From Halobacillus_B rhizosphaerae (lineage in GTDB: Bacteria > Bacillota > Bacilli > Bacillales > Halobacillaceae): a stretch of DNA of 64,000 nucleotides. Under the pieces are notes generated by a model. It saw only the letters and a list, made by a program, of their open reading frames with translations. It was not told the origin of the DNA and did no database searches. The position numbers and the translations under genes are program-made. Positions 43,378 through 50,346 of this stretch are shown one piece after another (the stretch's first letter is position 1; each line of letters starts with the position of its first letter). The DNA lies in NCBI RefSeq assembly GCF_046719735.1, contig NZ_JAUTWQ010000010.1, positions 186,001-250,000 of the forward strand, in the 5' to 3' direction.

Positions 43378-44667
43378 TTAACTCTCTACTTTTAAATAGG
43401 TCAGGAGATGAAGCATTTCTTTCGCACCAATGCAAAGACTCAGCCACACTAAGCCGAACACATATCCCGCAGCAAGGCTGCCAGGTGATTGCATGTGAAG
43501 GTAAACTCTACCGATCCCTATTAAAAAGAGTAATAATACAAGCAGACTGGTTATCGAAGTCTTTATCCACTTATGCTGAATTCTTACAAGAATGACATAA
43601 GCAAACCAGCCATAAACAATAATAGAAATCAAGGTCACTTCGCTTGGAAAAGTACTGCCGCTGCCCAGGTGAGCATACTCCTTTATAAGAGTAAAGAATA
43701 AAGGGAGAGCCTTCTCAAGCAGAAAACCTCCTGAAATGATGATCATACCAAAGAGAATATCCATCTTTTCTTCTTTCATATGCTTAAACCAGATTAAGGC
43801 TAAACCGCTCACAAATATGATCAGTAGAAATTGATGTGCGGCCATCCCCTCAATGAATTGTAATAGAGGTATAAACCCATCCGTAAGAATGGAGTCAATA
43901 ATCATCTTAGTAATTTGGTTAAACCTTCCAAATTCATTGCCCATGTAATCTTGAATTAACCCAATCATGAGAGCAAAGCTTCCAATAAATAAGGCAGCTA
44001 ATAAAGCGAACACCACTCGAATTCTATTAACCGTGGGCAGATAGGGGAGAACCCGCTTGAATAAATCAATACCAAAGACAAGGATTTTGTCCCCCTGTTG
44101 CTTAATTAATTGATATAAGAATAGAACAACGGCAGCCCCAAGTACGATAAATAGCAAGTACAGCTTCAGATCCCCTTGATATTCTTCCCATTGCGGTCCG
44201 AGAATTTGACCGATCGTAATGAAGCTTCCCACCCAAATCAGGGCTCCTGTATAAGCGAATACCATATACGTTTTAAACGAAACTTTAGTAATTCCGGAAA
44301 AATAGCCTGTCAAATGTCTAAGACCAGGTATAAAGTAGGCAAAAATAATCGTTTTCTGCCCGTACTTTTGGAACCACCGTGATGTTTTGTGGAGTCGCTC
44401 TGGTCCAAAATGGAACTTTGCGCCATACTTCTCAAAAAAAGTAATGCCTACTTTCTGTCCAATCCAGTAGGTCAGACTCATACCTGCACTGCTCCCTAAA
44501 AAGGCAATCAATATGGCAGCATAGAGATTCATTTCTCCTTGAAAGCTTAGAAATCCTATATAAGTCATTAATAACTCTGTCGGGATCGGCAATGCCATTA
44601 ATTCAAGAAATAACGAGGCAAACAAAACGATGTAACCATATTGATTGACCCATTCCAGGATATGCAA
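43378..44667 (-). CDS. DedA (VTT domain) - PAP2-like fusion membrane protein with degraded phosphatase motifs
   Basis: A 429-residue fusion. Residues 1-200 form a DedA/VTT domain (ALPIPTELLM, FIPGLRHLTGYFSG with the conserved Arg and re-entrant loops), the family that includes polyprenyl-phosphate flippase UptA. Residues 215-429 have the helix pattern of PAP2 phosphatases, but the signature motifs are altered: PSGH reads PSEV, and SRxxxxxHxxxD reads GRVYLHMQSPGS, so both catalytic His and the Asp are missing at their usual places. It is probably a lipid-binding or regulatory module rather than a phosphatase. The TTG start has GGAGGTGG upstream; last gene of the eight-gene operon. Confidence 0.85.
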   Translation of the reverse strand: MHILEWVNQYGYIVLFASLFLELMALPIPTELLMTYIGFLSFQGEMNLYAAILIAFLGSSAGMSLTYWIGQKVGITFFEKYGAKFHFGPERLHKTSRWFQKYGQKTIIFAYFIPGLRHLTGYFSGITKVSFKTYMVFAYTGALIWVGSFITIGQILGPQWEEYQGDLKLYLLFIVLGAAVVLFLYQLIKQQGDKILVFGIDLFKRVLPYLPTVNRIRVVFALLAALFIGSFALMIGLIQDYMGNEFGRFNQITKMIIDSILTDGFIPLLQFIEGMAAHQFLLIIFVSGLALIWFKHMKEEKMDILFGMIIISGGFLLEKALPLFFTLIKEYAHLGSGSTFPSEVTLISIIVYGWFAYVILVRIQHKWIKTSITSLLVLLLFLIGIGRVYLHMQSPGSLAAGYVFGLVWLSLCIGAKEMLHLLTYLKVES

Positions 44668-44683
44668 ACGACTCCACCTCCAT

Positions 44684-45514
44684 TCAGCTCTGACTTTTTT
44701 TCGTAAACCGGTTCATGATCCACTCAAACATATATCCATTGGACACAAATACACTTATTAAAAGGAGGATAATTCCAAGCAAAGGAAAATTCAATACGCT
44801 CATAATGATGAATAAGCCAAAGAGGAGCAAAAACCAAGCAGGACTCCCCCCAGTAGCTGATATTTGAAAACCAAGCATTTGGCCGAAAGCTGAAATCGTT
44901 ATCAGCCAAAAGATAAGACAAGGAATGAGTACGAGTAGTACAATAGGAATTCCAAATAATGATAAGATCAATAATCCAAATAAAAAGGCAAGCAGAATAG
45001 TTACAACGGTACCTGTCAAGAAAACCCTGCCAAATCTTTCTCTAAATGTTTCAGAGACTTCAAAAACTTTCTGTTCCCCTAAATAGGCAATTAAAAAAGT
45101 AACAAGTAAAATAAATAAACTAAACACAAGCTTAACTAAAGAGATCCCTGCGACAGTAAGACCGCCAAGTAACAGACTGTTTAGTGAACGATCGTTGAAA
45201 TTGAGGTGAAAGATTTCATCCGGTATATCGGCTCCCTGCTCCTGATAGATATTTCCCCCCAGCACCAATACATAGCCGTCCAGTTTTGCATGTTCTTTAA
45301 TTGTCAGACTGCCATCGACAACGATCACGGCTGTTTGAACATGACCATCAATCCTTACATCCTTCCCATACACGATCACGTTATCCACCTTTTTATTTTG
45401 AGGAACGACAGTAGCTTTATGGCTGATAATCGTACTTGCCGCCGATACATGAGTTTGAAGCCCATACAAGGATAAAAGTAAAGCTCCCATAAGAATGATA
45501 ATTACTTTTCTCAT
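44684..45514 (-). CDS. Membrane protein with extracytoplasmic bactofilin-like repeats
   Basis: 276 residues. A signal peptide (residues 1-26) precedes a short beta-repeat region (VIVYGKDVRIDGHVQTAVIVVDGSLTI ..., in pieces) resembling polymer-forming bactofilin-like domains, here exported. Four or five transmembrane helices follow (about 110-265), including a conserved-looking helix pair (LLAFLFGLLILSLFGIP). The function is unknown. It sits between the anti-sigma factor and the DedA-PAP2 genes with gaps of 15 and 16 bases, so it is probably part of the envelope stress response. Confidence 0.7.
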   Translation of the reverse strand: MRKVIIILMGALLLSLYGLQTHVSAASTIISHKATVVPQNKKVDNVIVYGKDVRIDGHVQTAVIVVDGSLTIKEHAKLDGYVLVLGGNIYQEQGADIPDEIFHLNFNDRSLNSLLLGGLTVAGISLVKLVFSLFILLVTFLIAYLGEQKVFEVSETFRERFGRVFLTGTVVTILLAFLFGLLILSLFGIPIVLLVLIPCLIFWLITISAFGQMLGFQISATGGSPAWFLLLFGLFIIMSVLNFPLLGIILLLISVFVSNGYMFEWIMNRFTKKSQS

Positions 45515-45529
45515 TGAAAGACGTCCCTT

Positions 45530-46018
45530 CTAATACTTTTCCACTAAATAATATCTTTGTACAACTACTGCTAATACTCCCATGAGAATGATACTAATCA
45601 CCCCTAGAACTCCAAATAAATATGGAAAAGTGCTTAAACTAAGTGCAGAAGCGTGCAGTAAAGTGAATGAGAACCTTAAGAGGCTTGAACCCAGAGTCAG
45701 TCCACCTGGAATAAAATGCAGGATGGTAAAGATCATCGCCATAAAGATCATCCCTGCTGCCACAGCTACTTTCATGCGTTTTGAACGGTTCTCTTTTTCA
45801 CTTGCCTGCAGCTCATTGATAATAGTATTTTCCAACGAGAGGGGAACGGACACGTTTTCATAGGTTTCCCCAATGAACTGCTTCGTCCTTTTCAAATCCT
45901 TGTACTCTTGATAACAAGCAGAGCAGTCAGTTAAATGTTTCTCCACTAATTCTGCTTCTTTGTTCGTAACTTCCTCGTCAATATAAGCACTCAGTAAATT
46001 TGAAACATGCTCACTCAT
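45530..46018 (-). CDS. Zinc-finger anti-sigma factor (ZAS type)
   Basis: 162 residues. The N-terminal cytoplasmic zinc-binding domain carries HxxxCxxC (HLTDCSACY, about residues 27-35), the hallmark of anti-sigma factors that bind ECF sigma factors. Two transmembrane helices follow (about 85-107 and 130-155). Such proteins hold the sigma factor inactive until regulated proteolysis. The gene overlaps the sigma gene by eight bases, the usual coupled arrangement. Confidence 0.9.
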   Translation of the reverse strand: MSEHVSNLLSAYIDEEVTNKEAELVEKHLTDCSACYQEYKDLKRTKQFIGETYENVSVPLSLENTIINELQASEKENRSKRMKVAVAAGMIFMAMIFTILHFIPGGLTLGSSLLRFSFTLLHASALSLSTFPYLFGVLGVISIILMGVLAVVVQRYYLVEKY

Positions 46019-46562
46019 TATCTTCCCCCCTCAACAAATGTTTTTTCAATTGGTTTCGTGCTGAATAGATACGGGACTTAATGGTCCCTAGTGGAACTTT
46101 TAAAATTGTGGCCATTTCCTCATAAGTAAACCCTTGAATGTCACACAAGCTGATGACGGCTCGATGTTCTTTCGTTAACCTCTGCATAGCCTCCTCAATC
46201 GTCAGTTTCGTGTTCAGGTGCTGATCTTGATAGCTTTGACGGTCTTGAAAGGTGAGATTTTCTTTCATTTTTTCATGTTTTTTTCCTTCACGCTTTTTCT
46301 TTTTTATCCGATCCATACAAAGATTGTGGACAATTCTTGTCATCCAGCTTACAAATGCATACTCATTCTCCAGTCGATGTAAAGAATAAAAAGCTTTTAT
46401 AAAAGCTTCCTGGGCAATATCCTCTGCCTCCATCCGATCATTTGTCATCGCAAAGGCATGGCGGTACACTTTAGCATTATACATGCCGACAAGATCATTG
46501 TACGCGTGTTTATCTCCATTTTTAGCGTCATGAATCAGTCGATATAATTCTTCATTCACCAT
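46011..46562 (-). CDS. ECF-type RNA polymerase sigma factor
   Basis: 183 residues with sigma-70 region 2 (DRMEAEDIAQEAFIKAFYSL; FVSWMTRIVHNLCMDRIKKKK) and region 4 helix-turn-helix (FTYEEMATILKVPLGTIKSRI), no regions 1 or 3, as in group IV/ECF factors. It resembles the SigW/SigX/SigM cell envelope group but cannot be assigned to one. It lies inside the envelope operon, 34 bases after a DedA gene, and no promoter is seen directly before it, so it is probably transcribed from the operon promoter at 50.03 kb. Confidence 0.92.
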   Translation of the reverse strand: MVNEELYRLIHDAKNGDKHAYNDLVGMYNAKVYRHAFAMTNDRMEAEDIAQEAFIKAFYSLHRLENEYAFVSWMTRIVHNLCMDRIKKKKREGKKHEKMKENLTFQDRQSYQDQHLNTKLTIEEAMQRLTKEHRAVISLCDIQGFTYEEMATILKVPLGTIKSRIYSARNQLKKHLLRGEDNE

Positions 46563-46596
46563 TCCTCAGCTCCTAAAAAGATAGAGCATAGCTTAT

Positions 46597-47169
46597 CTAG
46601 TTCGACTTGTATTTCTTTATTGAGATTAGGATAAATGCTAGCAGGGCTAATCCACCTGCCCAGGGCAAGTAACTAAGCGGAAGGTGGTCTCCTAGAAAAT
46701 ACCCGCCCGCCGTAAATACGAGCCCCCAGGTAAAACTTCCAGCAGCACTAAGTACGATAAAAGGAAGCAAACTTAAGCCGCTGGTTCCTGCTATATAAGG
46801 GCTGAGTTGTCTAAAACCTGGGAAGAAAAAAGCGGTAAACACAAGCCATTTCCCAGACTCTCGAAAGTCCCCGGCTGCTTTTTCCCATCTTTGTTCTGTT
46901 AACTTTACATATTTTCCGTATCGTTCTATAAACGATTTCCCAGCTTTCCTTCCGATAAAATAGGCAAGCATCATACCAATAAAAGCTCCTGTAGTCACAC
47001 TTAGCAAGGATAACCCAAAGTTAAGATGACCTTTAGCAGCCAGCATACCAAGGAAGACCATAAACGTTTCTTCTGGTGCCGGTACTCCTATTATTCCACA
47101 AATTAACACTATTATAATAATCCAGTAGCCAAATACTTGTATTTGCTGTGTAACAAAATCAAGACTCAT
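46597..47169 (-). CDS. DedA family membrane protein
   Basis: 190 residues with the VTT/SNARE-associated domain: GVPAPEETFMVFLGMLAAKG, GMMLAYFIGRKAGKSFIERYG, and FFFPGFRQLSPYIAGTSGL with the conserved Arg. DedA proteins are proton-dependent half-transporters, and some (UptA) return undecaprenyl phosphate to the inner leaflet. Its place 21 bases after uppP supports a role in lipid carrier recycling. Confidence 0.88.
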   Translation of the reverse strand: MSLDFVTQQIQVFGYWIIIIVLICGIIGVPAPEETFMVFLGMLAAKGHLNFGLSLLSVTTGAFIGMMLAYFIGRKAGKSFIERYGKYVKLTEQRWEKAAGDFRESGKWLVFTAFFFPGFRQLSPYIAGTSGLSLLPFIVLSAAGSFTWGLVFTAGGYFLGDHLPLSYLPWAGGLALLAFILISIKKYKSN

Positions 47170-47190
47170 AGAAGGATCGTTCCTATCTAG

Positions 47191-48009
47191 TTAGAATTGA
47201 GCAGCCAGGATAACTAGAATCCCCATGGATAAACAATAAAGGGTAAAATAGCCCAGCTTCCCATTCAATACTATTTGTTTAAACCAGCGTAAAGCAAAAT
47301 AAGTCGCCAGCATAGACAAAATAAAGGACACAATATACGGAACTACCAGCTGACTGCCATTTGCAGTATGAAATAAATCACTCCATGACATAATGACTCC
47401 CCCTAAACTAACAGGAAGGTAAAGTAAAAAGGAGAAGCGGAAAGCTGTTTCCCGGTTCATCCCAATCGCAAGAGAAGTAACAATGGTTGCTCCTGACCGG
47501 CTGATGCCCGGAATTAAAGCAACCGCCTGGGAGAGACCGACAAGTAAAGAATCTTTAAAAGTCAACTGCTGCTCCGCTTTATACCCTCTTAAATTTCTTA
47601 TCATCCAGAGAGCAGCGCCAGTAATAATTAAGGCAAAGCCAATCACCGTCAGCCCTTTGAAAAAGCTTTCGATCTGATCTTTAAATAATACTCCAATGAT
47701 GCCCACCGGTATAGTCCCTGCAATAACATACAAGATTAAATAGAAATCAGCTTTAGACGAAGGTGTTTGATGCCGTACATAATCCCATCCATTTAAAGTC
47801 ATTCGGTAAAGGTCTTCGCGAAAAGCATAAAGGATCGCTAACAACGAAGCGAAATTCATTAACACCTCAAAGCTTAAGCCTTCGATGTGCAAACCTAACA
47901 AATGTTCGATAATGACCAGATGACCGCTTGATGAAATAGGCAGTGGTTCCGTAATGCCCTGGACTAAACCAAGGAAGGCATACTTAATTAATAAAAACAG
48001 TGAATTCAT
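47191..48009 (-). CDS. uppP: Undecaprenyl-diphosphatase UppP (BacA)
   Basis: 272 residues, a polytopic enzyme that dephosphorylates undecaprenyl diphosphate after cell wall polymer transfer. The active-site motifs are QGITEPLPISSSGHL (with EPLP in place of the usual EFLP) and PGISRSGATIVTSL. Overexpression in other species gives bacitracin resistance. ATG start with AGGAGTAAG upstream. Clustering with two DedA proteins implies that both dephosphorylation and flipping of the carrier are under common control. Confidence 0.93.
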   Translation of the reverse strand: MNSLFLLIKYAFLGLVQGITEPLPISSSGHLVIIEHLLGLHIEGLSFEVLMNFASLLAILYAFREDLYRMTLNGWDYVRHQTPSSKADFYLILYVIAGTIPVGIIGVLFKDQIESFFKGLTVIGFALIITGAALWMIRNLRGYKAEQQLTFKDSLLVGLSQAVALIPGISRSGATIVTSLAIGMNRETAFRFSFLLYLPVSLGGVIMSWSDLFHTANGSQLVVPYIVSFILSMLATYFALRWFKQIVLNGKLGYFTLYCLSMGILVILAAQF

Positions 48010-48051
48010 TTATTCTTACTCCTATCCTGAAGACCTTTTGACTCTTCTCTA

Positions 48052-49248
48052 TTAGTGGTTATATTTTGAAGTCATTCTTTTTAAAAATGGAAAGCGATGC
48101 TGCTTTAAAGAGTGAGCGATCACATAAGATCTTTGCCCCTCTAAGATGATCTTTTCAACAATGGAGTACACGACTTGGATCGATGACTCAAGCTGCTGGT
48201 TATAGTTTTCAACTTTCCGCAAGTAATCCCTAAGTAATATTGGATCTTCCAGCACATTCATCATCTGATCAATGTAAGAATTTTCTTTATTCAGTAGAAA
48301 AACCAATCCTTCCTTAGCAAGAAATTCTTCGTTGATTTTTTCTTGGCCAGGGAGGCTGGAATGAATAAATATGGGCAGATGTTTTTTTAAAGCTTCACTA
48401 ATGGTTATCCCCCCTGGCTTGGTCACGATGGCGTCACACTCTTCATACAGCTTGTTCATCGCTTGTTTAGAAGAAAGATAGGGGACGGGAGTGATTTTTT
48501 CATGGTTAAGATTGACAATCTGCTCATATAATTCACCGTTGTTTCCGCAAAGAATTTTAAAGTCAGCGTTCGAGGAGCGGACTTCCTCTAATAATTCCGA
48601 CATATTTCCAAGCCCGCTGCTCCCCCCGGCAACTAAGATTGAATAATTTTCTTTGTTTTCTAAAGGAGATATTTTTATCTTCTCGGTAAATACTTCGTGC
48701 ACAGGAATCCCTGAACAAATGATACGTTCTGGACTCACTCGATCATTCTTTTCGAGCTGCTTCTTTATCCTTAGATTGGGCACGACGTGATAATCAATGC
48801 CTTCTTTTCCCCAAATATCGTTAATAAAGAAATCTGTGTATATGTTGATCACAGGAATATTTATCTTATGCTTCATCTTTAAACGACTAACAAAGTAGGA
48901 AGGGAAACCGTGAGTGCAAATAATTAAGGTAGGTTTTTCCCGAATAATTAATTGCTCCATTTTATTCAGAAACAATCTCTCGTACCAAAGATACGGCTTT
49001 TTATCAGGTTCATTCGTATAAGAAAATCGCTGATAAGCCAGGTTGTACGTTTTAGGAGACGCTTTTATCCATTTTAAATAAAAGGAAGCAACGCTTTTTT
49101 CAAGAAAAGGGCTGATATCACTTAAGAAATCGATCTTTTTACACTCTATCTCCTCACTGCGCGATTTCAACCCGTCAATAATTGCATCTGCGGCGTGGTG
49201 GTGCCCGGAAGGCATCTGAAACAAAGGTAAGAATAGAATTTTATTCAT
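48052..49248 (-). CDS. MGDG-synthase/MurG-like glycosyltransferase
   Basis: 398 residues of GT28/GT-B type. The N-terminal motif MPSGHHHAADAI corresponds to the GGGHxxAA loop of diacylglycerol glycosyltransferases such as UgtP, and the C-terminal half has the nucleotide-sugar motifs AGGSSGLG, TKPGGITISEAL and LPGQEKIN. It may glycosylate a membrane lipid; the acceptor is unknown. ATG start with GGGGG upstream. Together with UppP it suggests that the operon remodels lipid-linked sugars. Confidence 0.8.
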   Translation of the reverse strand: MNKILFLPLFQMPSGHHHAADAIIDGLKSRSEEIECKKIDFLSDISPFLEKSVASFYLKWIKASPKTYNLAYQRFSYTNEPDKKPYLWYERLFLNKMEQLIIREKPTLIICTHGFPSYFVSRLKMKHKINIPVINIYTDFFINDIWGKEGIDYHVVPNLRIKKQLEKNDRVSPERIICSGIPVHEVFTEKIKISPLENKENYSILVAGGSSGLGNMSELLEEVRSSNADFKILCGNNGELYEQIVNLNHEKITPVPYLSSKQAMNKLYEECDAIVTKPGGITISEALKKHLPIFIHSSLPGQEKINEEFLAKEGLVFLLNKENSYIDQMMNVLEDPILLRDYLRKVENYNQQLESSIQVVYSIVEKIILEGQRSYVIAHSLKQHRFPFLKRMTSKYNH

Positions 49249-49271
49249 GGTTATTTCCCCCTTTAACCATA

Positions 49272-49970
49272 CTATTTACGGCGATCTTCTAATCTCTTAA
49301 ATTGAAAGGAACTGTCCTTAAGTTTTAAAATGAATGCTTCTAAAGCTTCTATCATAACAGCAGGAGCTTTGGAGTCAGCTCCCAGTGTCTCTCCGCAATC
49401 ATGAAGAACAACAATGCTTCCGTCTCTGACTTTGTTCATTAGACGAGTCAGTAATTGCTCCCGGGGCCCTACCTTCCAATCTCCCGCAATAACATCCCAC
49501 ATGACCACTTGAAAATTTCTCGCTGCAGCAGGCGAAAAGAGATTAAAATGCCCCCACGGAGGGCGGTAATACACCGGCTTCAAACCGGTAATCTCTTCCA
49601 AAATGTTCCCTGTGGTCACTATTTGTTTCTTTAAGGAATATGGACCTATAAACCAGCTGCTCTTATGTTGATAATGATGAATGCCGAGAGCATGTCCTTC
49701 CGCATTCATTCTCCTGATCAAGTCTGGATACATCTGTGCCCGTTCACCGACTACGAAAAATACACAGGGAACCTGGTACTTGTTTAATAGATCAAGAAGC
49801 TTAGGTGTATAAAGTGGATCAGGGCCATCATCAAACGTTAAATAAACTCCTGGTCCCTCTTCCGGCTGCTGGATTCGCTTCATCGAAAACCTTCTCATGA
49901 TCAAAGTAGGAAGAACCATATAGCAAGCTCCAAAGAATACCAAGGCTTTCAAGTATTTTAAAAACCTCAT
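49272..49970 (-). CDS. Polysaccharide deacetylase (NodB/CE4 family)
   Basis: About 232 residues with an N-terminal membrane anchor. CE4 motifs: TFDDGPDPLY (catalytic Asp and metal Asp), HHYQHKSS (metal-binding His of motif 2, altered from H[ST]xxH to HxxxH), YRPPWGHFN and VLHDCGE. It should act on an extracellular N-acetylated glycan. First gene of the eight-gene operon. ATG 49970, nine bases after AGGAAAGG, is preferred to a TTG at 49979. Confidence 0.85.
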   Translation of the reverse strand: MRFLKYLKALVFFGACYMVLPTLIMRRFSMKRIQQPEEGPGVYLTFDDGPDPLYTPKLLDLLNKYQVPCVFFVVGERAQMYPDLIRRMNAEGHALGIHHYQHKSSWFIGPYSLKKQIVTTGNILEEITGLKPVYYRPPWGHFNLFSPAAARNFQVVMWDVIAGDWKVGPREQLLTRLMNKVRDGSIVVLHDCGETLGADSKAPAVMIEALEAFILKLKDSSFQFKRLEDRRK

Positions 49971-50026
49971 AGATCTCAACCTTTCCTATGATTCTCTTTA
50001 TAATTATGATGGACTCAATAGGAAAA

Positions 50027-50052
50027 GACGGCAGTACTACTAAGAAAGTTCA
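50027..50052 (-). promoter_or_regulatory. ECF-type promoter upstream of the envelope operon
   Basis: On the minus strand TGAACT (50047-50052), a 16-base spacer and CGTC (50027-50030), with T-rich bases after both. The AAC-type -35 and CGTC -10 are hallmarks of promoters read by SigW/M/X-type factors. It lies about 57 bases before the deacetylase ATG. Confidence 0.55.
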
Positions 50053-50070
50053 CCGAGATTATGCTTTTAT

Positions 50071-50107
50071 AAAAAAAATCCCCCATACCCTGTTCGGGTA
50101 TGGGGGA
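50071..50107 (-). terminator. Terminator after copZ
   Basis: TCCCCCATACCC (50079-50090) pairs with GGGTATGGGGGA (50096-50107); eight Ts follow on the minus strand. It insulates the envelope operon from the copper operon. Confidence 0.9.
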
Positions 50108-50119
50108 GACTCACCATTA

Positions 50120-50329
50120 TTAAGTGACTACATCATAACCTTGCTCTTCTATTGCTTCCTTCATGTCAGCTTCAGTAACCGTTCCTTCTTTAAACGTCAC
50201 TTCCACCTTGCCTGAATCAAGATGTACGTCTACGTTCTCTACTCCAGTTAACTCCTGAAGGGCGCCTTTCACAGCACTTTCACAGTGCCCGCATGTCATC
50301 CCTTGCACTTCTAATTGTTTCGTATTCAT
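50120..50329 (-). CDS. copZ: Copper chaperone CopZ
   Basis: 69 residues with a single HMA domain and the Cu(I)-binding MTCGHC motif at residues 11-16. It delivers Cu(I) to CopA and lies 17 bases after copA in the csoR-copA-copZ operon. ATG start with AAGGAGG upstream. Confidence 0.95.
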   Translation of the reverse strand: MNTKQLEVQGMTCGHCESAVKGALQELTGVENVDVHLDSGKVEVTFKEGTVTEADMKEAIEEQGYDVVT

Positions 50330-50346
50330 TATGATTTCCTCCTTGC

